From Physcia stellaris (lineage: Eukaryota; Ascomycota; Lecanoromycetes; Caliciales; Physciaceae), in assembly GCA_018902385.1 (NCBI GenBank), contig JABSSW010000078.1:82461-146460 (forward strand): a DNA stretch of 64,000 nt, in the 5' to 3' direction. Below the pieces are notes generated by a model, which was not told the DNA's origin, did no database searches, and was given only the letters and a program-made list of their open reading frames with translations. Below, piece by piece: positions 11,722 to 23,056 of this stretch (position 1 is the first letter of the stretch; every line of letters starts with the position of its first letter). The position numbers and the translations under genes were made by a program.

Positions 11722-12911
11722 CTAACCTCTCCTCCCCACAAGCCGTCCAGGATGCCACCACCCCAGCACCGCCACAGCAAGCACAACAGGCGCAAACTCC
11801 AACGCCCCAAAGAACGCCTCATGCGAGCTCGCATACCCACCAATCCCCTCCGCCGTCTCCGCAAGCCGAAACACCGTTCTCAGATACACGAGCAGACTCG
11901 CGCCCACCACCGCAGCCGTGAAGCGCATCATGCCGCCCTCGCCCCTCGACACGGCCGCCTTCCTCGCATTCCCGATGAAGATCCCCAGCAAGATGAGGAA
12001 GAGCAGGAAGGAAAAGACCTGAAAGGCGAGTCCCGCGAGCAGGATGTTGTTCGCCGTCGTCGGTGATTTGCGATTCGATTCGGCGACCCCGATTAGGGCT
12101 GCGCCGGCCACTTGCACTATTGTTGCGATCACGTCTGCGGTCACGAAGACGGCGATTATGGTTTTGCGGGGGAGGCCGAGCGGGGAGAGGGAGGAGCCGA
12201 GGAGGGCGATCAGGGAGGTTAGGGTCGTGTAGATGGCTGCGGAGAGGAAGACGGGGGCGACGACGATGAAGAAGTATTGGATTATGACTGTTCGACGATA
12301 CGGAATCAGCGTTGCCGGGGTTTCGGGGGCGTTGGATTGCAGGATAGATTTCCTGAGCAAGATGCCCTTGGGGTGTGGCTTGCAGCTAGAGAATATGTCC
12401 GGAAAAAGGGAGGATAAAGGTCCGGAAAGACTTACAGTTGATGGTTTTGTAGGGATCACCGACGGGCGGTGGGGACGATTGCAGGCGGAAGGCGTAGCCC
12501 ACGATCTCGAAAATAGTTGTTATGACTAAGAGGACGGAGAAAGCGAGGAGACGGTGGGCGTAGTAGCGGTAGACGTGGAGGATGAGGAGGAGAGCGTAGA
12601 CCGCTAGGGCGAGCACTGAGAGGGCGAGGGTGGGTGTATATCTGGCGGAGAATTCAGTCTAGAGGCCTTCGAATTGCAGACACCTTATGTCTCTGGGACG
12701 ATCAAGTATCTTGCTGAATCTCGATGGGAAAGTGTAGTTCTTAGTAGAATAGGAATAGCCTACAACGTTGCCACGGAAAGAGAGAAAAAGGAGTAGAGAC
12801 GTATAGAAATTTTCTGACATACCCATAGATGATGATAGGCGCATCCTCCTCGCGATTGGGATTCGGTATGGAGGGATCAACATAGCCTTCAATTGGCGGT
12901 TCATTCGACAT
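11722..12911 (-). CDS. RTA1-like membrane protein (lipid-translocating exporter family)
   Basis: Three exons in reading order: 12911-12823, 12641-12436, 12287-11722, with introns of 181 and 148 bp (donors GTATGT and GTAAGT). The product is 286 residues, normal for the family. Exon 1 encodes a hydrophilic N-terminus ending in IIIYG. The junction rebuilds YGYTPTLALSVLALAVYALL, the expected start of RTA1 TM1. Later signatures are FEIVGYAFR and FIIQYFFIVVAPVFLSAAIY (built across the second junction). Seven hydrophobic segments are visible. Yeast relatives include Rta1, Rsb1 and Pug1, linked to resistance to 7-aminocholesterol, export of sphingoid bases and porphyrin transport. No substrate can be named here. 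No frame break is present. Confidence 0.85.
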
Positions 12912-13770
12912 CCTCGATTAGATAATTGTCCTCCGAAGAATCCTTTGCACGACACATGCAGTCTATGCAATAACGAGACACAGGACCCCCACCCAGAAGA
13001 TGGGCCCTCAATATATCGCCAACGCAATACACGCGCTCGTTTCTTGCTACCAAAAACTCCTCTCGGTCTCTGTTAAGACTATTCTGGTTGAGACAAGTAG
13101 CAAATGCTCTTCGAAGTACGATCAGCAGCCTATTTCCGAAGAGCTGCGTCCAAACAATAGTTAGTGACACTCAATAGCGACAAAACAAAAACTCCGCACA
13201 GCGAAGGGGATCATAAAAAATGTGTTGGCGTCATGGATCTGTGTCCTCCAAATAGGATCTCATTTCTCTTCTTGGCCCCGCTTGGCGACGTCCCGCCATT
13301 GGTTGGGGAAAGCGAGATCGAGATTCGTGCATCTAGATCTTGGTATTCGTAAAACATGGCATAGAGAGAAGTAAAGGAAGCATGAGGTTGAAATAAGCTA
13401 TAGATGTGGATCCTTTGACTCGGTAGTTGATGATTCAGGAACAGGCTCTTGATTGGCCGGCCGTTCGTCCCAGGTCCCGGGGTTTCGGGGAAATAAAATA
13501 GTACCTTAGGAAGGGGTCTGCTTTAGATCATTTATTATTTTCTGGACAAAGTGAATATGCGAAAGCAAGAACGCGGTTTCGTTATCTCTTAAAGCGGCAG
13601 ACTTCCTTCATCGGATGGTCAAAGTCCAGATCTCCTTCCAGCAATGCAGCTCGCAAACCAAAGCAAAGATGGGTATCTCAAAAGCAATCAACGCCTCGAT
13701 GCAATCCCTAAGCTCCATCCATGAAGTAGACTGCGATCGCATCCGCGTATCTCGATCCTAATCCCACGAA
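12912..13770. other. Gene-free 0.86 kb
   Basis: Intergenic between RTA1 and the Sfr1/Mei5 gene. Short frames only; none with a domain or with splice support. Confidence 0.5.
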
Positions 13771-14555
13771 TCAATGCACCCACCTCTGCCCCTCCTTGTC
13801 AAACCCAATAACATCCAGCTCGATATTCAGGCTCTTGAGCATCACATCCATCGTAAACCCGCCCTCCTCGTCGACCGCCTCCTCTTCCCTCTCCCTCCTC
13901 TCATCCTCCTCTATCCCATCCCTAGCATCCCTAGCCTCAGCTTCACCCACCTCTTCCCCCTGCCCCCGCCATCAATCCCATCCTCATCCCCGCTGTCTCC
14001 ACCCTTCTTTCCTTCCTCCTCCGCCCACCCATAGCTCCCACCGAATCCCTCGCTCTTCTTCCGCTCGGCCTCCCTCCACCCTTTCACGCCGCCCATCCTG
14101 TTCACTCGATCCCGGACCCCGCGGAACACTTCCTCAGCTGCGTCCTTGCTCGCAGTCCGCCATTTTCGGATCAGAGCCTCGAGCTCGGCGTCTTTGTCGC
14201 TGCTCTCGATCTTGAGCGCTTGGGCGTAGGTATCCAGCTCTGAGCGGGCGGTGGAGAGCGTGGACTGGAGAGTTGCTTGGCGGCGGCGGAGAGCGAGGAG
14301 TTCGGGGGAGGGTTTGGACGGTGAAGATGGTTTTGAGGGGGAAGAAGGCTTGGGTGGTGAGGAGGTGGGTGGTAGGTGGAGCTTTGGCTTGGTAATAGTG
14401 GGCGTAGAGTCGGTCGCTGTTGGTTCTTGTAAAGGTGAGGGACCAATGGGTTTGTCGGTGGACTTCAAGGGGGTTTTGAAAGGCGATTTGAAAGGTTTGG
14501 AGAGGGCGGAGGAGCTGGAAAGGCGGCGGCGTTTGAGCGGGGGTGTGGGAGACAT
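13771..14555 (-). CDS. sfr1: Sfr1/Mei5 homologue, Swi5-dependent recombination repair protein; one-base frame break
   Basis: ATG at 14555 (MSPTPPLKRRRLSSSSALSK). The N-terminal third is basic, Ser/Pro-rich and disordered, with repeated KPFKSPFKTPLK-type segments as in Sfr1/Mei5 DNA-binding tails. Residues about 85-165 form a coiled coil followed by LIRKWRTASKDAAEEVF and RVNRMGG, the family's conserved core. That frame ends at 13911, but the next frame back carries on with an acidic linker and then FTMDVMLKSLNIELDVIGF and a terminal RWVH, typical of the Mei5 C-terminus, to TGA at 13771. One added base in the G/C run at about 13956-13970 gives 261 residues. Sfr1 with Swi5 forms the accessory complex that stabilises Rad51/Dmc1 filaments in the nucleus. 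A housekeeping gene, not part of the metabolite locus. Confidence 0.75.
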
Positions 14556-15141
14556 GTCTTGCTGCTTGACCGTCGCTCGTTGTTACGCAGAAATGCGACT
14601 CTGTTCCGTCCCGATTGCTAGGCGACGCACTTCAATTGCAGTCGAGTGCCGTGGCCCAGTAATTGAGCGAGCCTTGGTGGTAAGTAACGCGGACGTAGAG
14701 CGCTGGAGGTGCTTTCATGCTTAATTTGGACAGTAAATGACACTGAACGAGTCGTTCGCGGTCGTGGCCATGACTTGGATACTGGATCGACAGTTCGCTG
14801 ATGAGATGTGTGAGCCTATGGCGGGAGGAAGGAAAGGTGAAGGAGCAGACACAAAATCTACTACTCCCTAGGAGATCATAATTGATGTTTGCTTGCTTTC
14901 TACAGTGTTAGGGTTATGTACAACATGAACCTCCAGAGCAGGCATTCAATTGAATGCTCCAATTCTAATCCCAATTCATGATCTCGAGCTTGATCGTTCT
15001 CGAACGTTTATGCTCTAGTAGTATGCCTGCTAGCAAGGATTCCGAGCGCTGTCCATGTTGAAGCTCAAGCACCTTTTTGTTTCTCATAATCGTATTCCAT
15101 CGTATCGTACATTGGTCCTACTCCTTCGATTCCCAAGCTCC
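14556..15141. other. Intergenic 0.59 kb
   Basis: Between the Sfr1 start and the SRPBCC stop. I see no coding frame with features. Confidence 0.5.
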
Positions 15142-15734
15142 TCATTTCTTCCCCACCGCGCCAGCAAGATCCGCCAATGCCTCCTTCCTCTTAAACCTCG
15201 CATCCTCAATAACCCCCGCATCGGCATCACTTGAGAAAAACGCGGACCATTCTACGAACGTCGACGCTTCGTGCTGTCCGGACGTCACGGCGTGGCAACG
15301 AATGGTGGAGATGACGCTGGTGTAGCTGAGGGCGGGGGTGGAGGCAATGACGGAGTAGGTTATGTAGTGGTGGATAGTCTGCAGGTTTGTCAGCTTACGG
15401 GCAGGATCTGATAGACGATAATGCGCTGAGGGTCTTGTAGACAATTGTAGGGTGACCTTGAGTATTGGGTGTAGAGGGGAGTCCGTGGTCAATAGAGTGG
15501 TGATATCACCTACCGAATGTTCCTCTTGCTTGACATCCAAAACGGTCCCGTCCTTGAACGTCCACTTCACGATGTCCGTCTCGGGGATGCACCCTTCACG
15601 TGCTCGCTCTTTTCAAGCTTGCTCCAGAATTTGTGGAAGTCTTGGAGCTTGATCAAGTGCCAGACCTGGGAGAGCGGGGCGGAGATGACAGCGGACTCGC
15701 TAATGGAGGTGGAGGTTGGGATTGCTGTCGACAT
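15142..15734 (-). CDS. SRPBCC (START/Bet v 1-like) protein, polyketide-cyclase-like; one-base frame break
   Basis: ATG at 15734: MSTAIPTSTSISESAVISAP then LSQVWHLIKLQDFHKFWS, the N-terminal strand and helix of the SRPBCC fold. The frame breaks near HVKG, and the next frame back continues with PETDIVKWTFKDGTVLDVKQ, several beta strands, and a long C-terminal helix (FKRKEALADLAGAVGKK) to TGA 15142. One added base at about 15582-15596 gives 197 residues. The fold forms a hydrophobic cavity; members include polyketide cyclases/dehydrases and lipid- or hormone-binding proteins, so enzyme activity is not certain. It lies beside the AIF-like oxidoreductase and 2.7 kb from the prenyltransferase. That makes membership of the metabolite locus possible but unproven. 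Confidence 0.65.
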
Positions 15735-16144
15735 TGTGGAAGCTGTTAGCAGCTTTTACGAACAGCTTTTACGAACAGCTTGACGTTGGTGGTGATTCCG
15801 AGAGCTGAAAAGCGATGAGGAGATTGACAGATGCGAATGATTCGCACTGGATACCACTGGCAATAAGGGGAAACAGAATTCTCTTTGTAGATTCTAAGGT
15901 ACGTCATTAAAACCCTAAGCTAAGGGGCCCTACTTTAGGCGAAACAGCTTCAACGCTACCTACTTTAAGGACGCCTCGATAAGTAGTACTACTGGTCAAA
16001 GATGGGAACTGTTAGTAGTGCAATTGAACCTCTAAAGTCTAAACCTAATCTTGAAAGGACCGACGGACGACTCAGAGTGCCTCAGGATACCATACTCGAC
16101 ACCATACTCGCAACTAAAGGGTATCTTTGGCACAGTGACCCTTT
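15735..16144. other. Intergenic 0.41 kb
   Basis: Between the SRPBCC start and the AIF-like stop. A short near-duplication of CAGCTTTTACGAA occurs around 15750-15780. I see no gene here. Confidence 0.5.
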
Positions 16145-17386
16145 TCATTTCTCTTTGTTCCACTGCTTCCCGGTCCACAATCCCCCAGTTGTCCACAGCC
16201 AGTAATCTCGTCCCTTGATGGCCCATATCAAGAAGCTGGGCAACTGATAGCCCATTGCTGCACCAACGCCCTTGCTCTTGCCAATCGGTACCATCTGGGT
16301 CTCCTTGTCGTCCGCTTTGAACTTCCGGTCCTCTATCACGGATGCTTCCTTTCCCGACGCAACTAACAAGTCACGTTTGATATTGGCAGAAACAACAGGA
16401 ATGGCCTCGAGCATGATGTGAATGGCCGGCCGTGAATAAGATGCCACATCGCCGATGCCGTAAACACGTTCTCCGGCCTTGTCGACGCGCAGAGTGAGGG
16501 GGTTGGTGTCGAGCCGCTTGTCCGTTGTGAGAAGTTCTTGGGGCACGAAGCTGGTGTTTGGCTTCGAACCTGTAGCGGGGATGTAGAGGTCGGCGTCCAG
16601 TGTCTTTCCATCCTCAAGCGTCACTGTTGTCTTGCTTGTCAAAGCAGTCTCCGTGCCTGCCCCCTTAGGCGACACGCTCTGAACCCGTGCGTTCTTGATC
16701 ACGGCGACTCCCACTTTGGCAAGAAGCCTCTCGGCTTTAGCGGCGATGGCAGGTCGGAGGGCGGGCAGTATATCTTTGCCGGCGTTCACCACGGTGATAT
16801 CAACCTTGGGGTTTTCGAGCTTGGAGCTGAACCAGCCGGCGCGGCCATTCAGATACTCCCCGAGCTCACCAGCTGTCTCGATTCCTGCAGGACCTCCACC
16901 AGCAATGACTATGTTCTTCGCATTGGGCAGCGCTTTCCGTACTTCGCTCCAGTTTGCCTTGAGGAACTCCTCGTCGCGGGTCAGGCTATGTAGAGGGGAC
17001 GGCGTGCATGCGCCAGTGGCGACGACAAGGGCATGATAGTCGATAACCTCGGTCTTGCCGTCTTTGAAGCTGACGGTGACATTTCGGGTTGTGTGATCGA
17101 GTCCTGTTGCTGTTCCATGGACGAAGCGAAAACTGCCCTTGGGATACTGTTCGAAGTTCTTGGCGATCCCGACGAAGAGCTTGTCTTGGTTGAACATGTC
17201 TTCCGATATCAGCGCACGTGGGCATGCTGGTCGACAAATGACCTGAGAGGCAGCGCTCACTAGGACGACCTGGTGCAAGTCTTTGTCGGGCAGCTGAGGG
17301 ATAGCATGCTTGAGGAGGTTGTGGGCAACCGATATGCCGCCGTAAGAGCCGCCGATGATAACAATATTCTTCTGAGATGTCGCCAT
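16145..17386 (-). CDS. AIF/AMID-like FAD-dependent NAD(P)H oxidoreductase
   Basis: Intronless, 413 residues. I take the ATG at 17386 (MATSQKNIVIIGGSYGG); the frame is open 13 codons further up but only to a TTG. Two Rossmann motifs are visible: the FAD site IVIIGGSYGGISVA at the N-terminus and the NAD(P)H site IVIAGGGPAGIETAGEL near residue 150. A YIPATGSKPN segment and the second FAD contact VYGIGDVASY occur in the expected order. This is the pyridine nucleotide-disulfide oxidoreductase fold without a redox-active CxxxxC pair, as in AIFM2/AMID proteins, which reduce quinones. In a polyketide locus it could reduce a quinone or dispose of a reactive one, but these proteins are common elsewhere in fungal genomes. 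It is transcribed away from the prenyltransferase. Confidence 0.85.
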   Translation of the reverse strand: MATSQKNIVIIGGSYGGISVAHNLLKHAIPQLPDKDLHQVVLVSAASQVICRPACPRALISEDMFNQDKLFVGIAKNFEQYPKGSFRFVHGTATGLDHTTRNVTVSFKDGKTEVIDYHALVVATGACTPSPLHSLTRDEEFLKANWSEVRKALPNAKNIVIAGGGPAGIETAGELGEYLNGRAGWFSSKLENPKVDITVVNAGKDILPALRPAIAAKAERLLAKVGVAVIKNARVQSVSPKGAGTETALTSKTTVTLEDGKTLDADLYIPATGSKPNTSFVPQELLTTDKRLDTNPLTLRVDKAGERVYGIGDVASYSRPAIHIMLEAIPVVSANIKRDLLVASGKEASVIEDRKFKADDKETQMVPIGKSKGVGAAMGYQLPSFLIWAIKGRDYWLWTTGGLWTGKQWNKEK

Positions 17387-18437
17387 TTCCTGGTCAAGGT
17401 AGAGACTGATTGAGTGTATGCTCAAGGTAAAGTATCAGGACGCGGGTGACAGGGCCCAAGAACAGAACACAAGCTGCTCCTGAAAGAGAGCCTGGTAATG
17501 TAGCACGAGGCGAGGATGCTCAGATTGAATGAGTGGGTCTCAGAGAGCGAACATGCTTTGTTGCGCAGGACTCGCGGTCGCCGACATGAAGGCTACGTGT
17601 AAAGTCAGAGAGTATCCTGGAAGGGTACGAGTATGGATAGAATTATTCAGCTTACCTGTGACAAATCCATCAGCAAGCTGCCGTGGTCCGTGGCACCGGT
17701 GGCACTGGCGGAGCTATCATGAATGAAGCTGTGATTGGTTGACTCATTCAAGGTCCGAACCGTTTTGACACTTCCGCCTCACATTTCGGCGCTTCGGAGA
17801 CAGAGTTTTTCCGACCCGAGCGCGCTTCAACGGGGAACCACTGTGTGACTGAAGGAGTGAAGGTGACCATATATTCATCATCTGTCTAGGATTAGTGTGT
17901 ATAGGCACCATCACCATTCATCAAGAAGGGCGTAACCTGGCAATTCCACTTGTGCGCTTAGCGCTCTGACACCAGATGTTTGCCGTCTGCCAACCACCTC
18001 GACGTTGAATATTCAGACTGCAGGGTCGATCTTCGCGGTCCGAAAACCCCTGTTGATGCTCAAAACGTGCCGCACCACTAGGCCAGATGACCATTTCCTT
18101 AGTCTCATACTGCTAATTCACCCGCGACTGAACAAGATACTACTTGAGGGAACCGGATTCCGGGCTCCGTCGCCCAATTTTCCGGGTTTCGGATATCAAA
18201 TTCGTAATCTTGAACAACACGATGTTGACGGCGGCCGTACCATGATGTTGGAGTCAAACACATGGCCCCGCTGTGGGGTGGGTGTTATCGATTGACTATG
18301 TTCTTGTTAAAACATCCAACTTCTCCACGCTGATACCGCTTAAGCCTACGGTGCGCAGTATTCGTAGAGTAGGTACGAAACAGAACCATCCTTCTTCTAA
18401 TCCCGACCCCAAATTGAAAATCTGAAAGGCATTCAGT
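17387..18437. promoter_or_regulatory. Divergent intergenic region between AIF-like and prenyltransferase genes
   Basis: 1.05 kb from which the two flanking genes are read outward, so it should contain both promoters. I do not see a clear repeated operator. Short frames here look spurious. Confidence 0.4.
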
Positions 18438-19833
18438 ATGGTGGTAGCGATCCAATCCCCCGTATTCCCCTCCTTGGACGAGGAGATGGCTTTCTCTCAG
18501 CACACAGAAACGGAGAGCAGCACCGCAGGGAAAGGTCTGTACTGGTGGAATACCACCGGCCGCGACTTGGCAAATATGATGCATGAAGCCAATTACCCGG
18601 AAGAAGCTCAGCGTCACTTTCTGACCTACTACCGTGACAATATCTGCCCCTTGCTAGAAATCCACCTTCCAAGGACGCTGCTCCGAGTGGGGTCGGATGG
18701 GATGGCAATCCGCTGGAGTACAGCTTCGAGGTGAAAGGGTCCATCAAGAAGAAGTCTGTTCGATTCGTCGTCGACCTTACTGAACTTCGTCCGGCGGACA
18801 AGAGCAACCCTTTGAGTATGGAGAAAACCCAGCAAATGGTACACCTACTAGCCAAGAAAACCCCTGGGTTTGACGACAGCTGGTACCGTGTACTGAAGGA
18901 TTGGTTCGTCTACGCTCATCTACCGGCGGAGCAGCAGCAAGCCTTGATAAAGAAGGCTGGGCAATCGACTTCAGTAATCTTAGGCTTCGACATCTACCCG
19001 CAAGTTCTGGATGCTGATAGACTTCCCGTCATGGGCAAAGTGTACTTCCCTCCCTGCTACGTTGCCGCAGAAAAAGGCATCACCCGTTGGCAAGCCGTCC
19101 GCTCGATCATCAACGAGCTTCCAGGTGTTCAGGACTATCCCAATATTCTCAAATCTACCGAGCTTATCGATGATTTTCTCTCTTCGAAACCTGAAGCATG
19201 GCAGATGGGCACACGTTATTTAGCCACCGATCTAGTGGTTCCGGCCAAGGCACGTTTCAAGGTCTACATGCGCTGCTTCGGCACAGCTTTCGAAGATATA
19301 TGGGACTATTACACGCTGGGTGGACGGATCCCTGGTCTTGACGACGACAAGGAGAAGTTCCGGGAACTGATGGACATGGTGAGCGGTACGACCTATGCCG
19401 CTACTAGGAGTCAGCAGGAAATGGATATGGCTCGATACACGTCGGCCACTGGCAAGCTCACAGCCATCTACTTCGCCATATCACCCGAAAACCCATATCC
19501 AGGCCCCAAACTCTGCATTACCCCCAGTAACTTTGCACCAAACGATGGTGTGGTTGCGCGAGGACTGGATCAATGGTTCACTAAGTACGGATGGGACGAT
19601 GGTCAGGGCAAATCAATGGGGAACCAGATTAGAGACATCTTGTCAGTAACCCCAATACATGTCCCTTTATGCAGGCACTGACAAAGCAAATAAACAGTAC
19701 TCACCGCGAACTTGAGAAAGAGACGGGCATCTTCACCTTCATCGGTATCGGAAGGAAAGAAGATCCAATGAAGAAGGATCTCAGCATCCAGGTCTACGTG
19801 ACGCCAGAGTTGTACAAGAATCCACGTCTGTAA
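18438..19833 (+). CDS. DMATS-type aromatic prenyltransferase; one-base frame break near the N-terminus
   Basis: ATG at 18438 (MVVAIQSPVFPSLDEEMAFS). The family signature follows: GLYWWNTTGRDLANMM and EANYPEEAQRHFLTYYRDNI, then CPLL. At about 18654-18663 the frame must shift by one base to continue into GVGWDGNPLEYSFE, SVRFVVDLTELRP and the ABBA-barrel strands (RFKVYMRCFG; KLTAIYFAISPENPYP; LCITP). One intron, 19642-19697 (donor GTCAGT, acceptor AACAG, branch-like CACTGAC), joins RDIF to THRELEKETGIFTFIGIG. The stop is TAA 19831-19833. With one added base the product is 446 residues, normal for DMATS enzymes. These soluble enzymes attach dimethylallyl or geranyl groups to aromatic substrates. 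In this locus the substrate is most simply the aromatic polyketide (inference). Confidence 0.85.
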
Positions 19834-22800
19834 TTAGTAGCATCATGGCAAGATGTATGCATTGTTAGTTGCGGGGGATTAGGTTAGCGGTCCTTTAAAG
19901 CTGCACTTGTCAGATTGAGACAGTGTGAGTCAACTCCTGGACGAGCCATCACGAGTGCCAGATGTTCGTAGCTCAGTTAGACCGTGTAGCTTACCAGCTC
20001 TTCCACTCACCGAGTACTTCTTCTATCGTGTGCATCGTACGGCAATCATGCTTCAGCTTGACCATCACGGTGATGGCTATCGAGTATTCACGGTCTAGAT
20101 TCGTATCCGTAAAGTGCATGCCGAGCGGCATCTCACCCAGACCTAGGCAGAGATTCGAGTAAGGCCTGCAGGGTTTGCGCAGCAATTCCTCTTTCTCCCA
20201 GCTCATGCAGCCAGTGCAGGTGGTAGGCTCCGAACCGCATAAAATTCCCCGCTGGACGCCTGGAGAGGCGGTGAAATTCGCTTAACGTTCGCATAGGTCA
20301 CAAACGCCATCTGGTGATAGATCGCTGCCGGTAATCTCGATGCGCTGTGTGTGCGCTGCTCTTACGACTCATTCTGAGGCTGCGAAGAAGAGGCATTGTT
20401 TTTCAACCAAAGAGTCTGCACGAGCCAACCGTTTTTTGGCCTTATGCGATTGAGCCATGTTTCTCTCAACAGTGGCTACACTAATGATCCATGGATTCCA
20501 TGATGTAGTTGGTGCAGCACTGTGGAGGCATGTCTGTTATGACTCCAGAAGCTTTGGTCGATATCGCCACCAACGATCAGGGAAAAGCCGCTGGCCGTTC
20601 TGACTGCTCGTCAGTTGCCCAATGACCTGGTGACTTCAGCACCTCAATATATCATATCCTGGCGATCAGTTGACAACTCTTTTACTAGCCTTGTGCAAGC
20701 CTTCTATTCTTCGGGTTCTTTAGCAAAGGAAAAATTGCTACTTGAGAACGCCTTAAAAAGCGCTGGTTAGCACCAAGCTAATTCCTTGAACAGTAGACGA
20801 CGGATTCGTTGTCAAGATGTAAGGCCAAGAGAACCAATCTTCGGCACGATCCACCTGATATGCTGAGGTCTGAAGGCTTGTTCACCAGCTCAGGATTGAG
20901 GACAGCGTTGCGACATGCCAAAGAGGTGCTGGTGACCAAGCAAAACGCCAAAAACGCTGCATGCTTATGTGACATTGATAGATTATCAAGTCAACAGTTT
21001 CGCCGGAGAATTTACGCAGATCAGATAAGGGCTGTGAGGATCTACTTGCCTAGTAAGGACTTATGTTGATATCATGTCAGCAAATACGAACGCCAAGATC
21101 CGATGCATTCAGGAGTAAGCCTCAACCGATGCCGGCATTGGAGGGTCAGAGGAGAGAAAGGTCTGCTGGGATCACCTCAATGAGTCGTATAGACCGAAAC
21201 GGTTGCGAATGAAAGTTGCAGACTTGCAGTAGTATTATCATGATTGCGCAATTTCTACGAAGGGAGCCGAAGACGCGTCCGGCTTATGGAGTTATGATTG
21301 ACGGCTGAATATCATTGGCTGGTGGGCGGCTAAGAGGGTGAGGCCTTCTCAGTGTACGGCTCAGTCCACGGAAGGTGCACCCGTACCTATCCGTACTCCG
21401 TATCAAGTAGTCGTATCAACAGCTGAACAGTCAGTCACTGACCACCTTATCCTTCAGCACTTCATGATGAATCAGGATGACAGCATTTCGTGATGGCCAC
21501 ACCCGATATAGCGGTGAGTAGCAGAATGGGAATATACTTGAGAAAGCAGACGCTCATGGAAGGGTAGTCGCAGTGCAAACCCCATGTAAAGTAGTCAAAA
21601 GCGAGGAGTTGAAGTCCCTAAGGTACATACGTTTCAGCCGCAAGGGCCATGTGGGGGCCCTGTCACTTGGGTCGATTTTGAGTTCTTCCCGGGCTCTTTC
21701 GGCATCGCATAGGCCTAGTACTGCCGATCATTTTAGCCTGGAAGTAACCAAGCCTTAGCCGAACGAGTACGCATCCAGCTGCTCACTCAAACGCAATGCG
21801 AGTCAGAAAAGGTTTGCGTCTTCTTCACTGCGACTGTCGAACTCTTCGTGCGACCTGTCAATCACACGGTGAGAACCTGGGACCGACATTGAGCACTTTC
21901 AAACACCAGCCACCACGTCTCTGCATTCTACAAGCCTGTGCCACTGACCAACATCTGTACGTGCGGACGTGCCACGGCACCCCCAGACATTCGACCTGAA
22001 ATCACAAAGGAATCGAAGTTAGAAGAACAGTATCCTAGCGTTCGACTAATTTCATTGGGGTAGGATGAGACATGTCACAATGGTGTCATCTATCAGTTTT
22101 TTGATTGCTACTAGGAAGTTCTTTGTCCACAGCGGTCTCTGCTTGCGCTCGTCAAGACCAATGAAGCGCTCTATTTACTGTAGAAAGCGTGGAGCTGCCA
22201 TCCCTGCACCAAAGACTCCTTCGAAAGATGCTTGCCTTTTGCCGTACAGAGCCGCGTCGAATCAATCTCTGATAATCACCTAGAATCGTCACATATTCAC
22301 CAGATTGTGTTCTCTGACCTAAACACCTAACATCTTTGGTTGCTCCTGCTACAGAGCTCTGCCCCTCTCGACTAATTTTTGCAGAACCTCTTAGTCAAAT
22401 TCCCATTCGTGCTACCAAAATCGCCAACTATTCGTGTTTGACGCAATTCTAGTTGACATGGCCTCGATCTGCTTCTTGTTTTAGCTTTAGTTCGAGACGT
22501 TTGCACAACCCTTCTCAACGATACGATACCGACCACATGGGAGATCGCCAGCACTGCAGTGATATACACGTGGTCTTGTCAGATAACAATCGTTACATCC
22601 GTCAAAGCCTCACGCAGACGCCTCGTTCCCTGCAGATCCACTTGCAGACTCAATTGTTGGGCTACGTAGCCAAGAGCATGCCAGTGCATATGGTCTTTGT
22701 TCGGGTCTAGCAGTGCTTAGCTGACAATTTGCAGTAGCGCTTATCGGTGTTCGGAAGGAGGCCTTGAGGAATCCTACACCAAGCATGACACACACTTAGA

Positions 22801-23056
22801 AAGCTCTCAGGAGTAGGGAGTTCGCCCATGTGATTGATAACAAGCAAGGGTCATTCCGTTCAAACCTCAGAACTAGAAATTCCCAGGATTCAGGGTGTGT
22901 CCCCTTGACTGGGTATATTGCAAGTATACTTTGTACCCCGGTAGCTTTGTGCTCAACATTTTTCATATTCGACGAAGTCAGAATTCCGGAAAACCTGGTC
23001 GATCTTATTAACCTGAGTTACGAGGAAGGAACTCCGTGCTCGCTGTCTAATTCCAA
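19834..23056. other. 3.2-kb stretch without a recognisable gene
   Basis: Normal base composition, not the AT-rich repeat type. Frames are all short. One of 65 codons on minus (20975-20778, ATG start) begins with a hydrophobic signal-like segment, but nothing supports it further. I find no tRNA cloverleaf; a GTAGCTCAGTTAG string near 19968 lacks the matching acceptor and T arms. It may hold a non-coding RNA, a long regulatory region for the Zn(II)2Cys6 gene, or a decayed gene. Confidence 0.5.

Noticed and set aside
11752-12529. Plus-strand frames rich in Arg opposite the RTA1 gene
   Set aside because: Antisense of transmembrane codons; the minus strand gives a spliced, family-consistent RTA1 protein.
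13911-14020. Intron explaining the Sfr1 frame change
   Set aside because: Candidate GT-AG pairs are only 22-40 nt, and none restores both frame and conserved sequence. A one-base deletion fits better.
19960-20040. tRNA-like string GTAGCTCAGTTAG
   Set aside because: No acceptor stem pairing, no TTCGA-type T arm at the right distance, no sensible anticodon loop.
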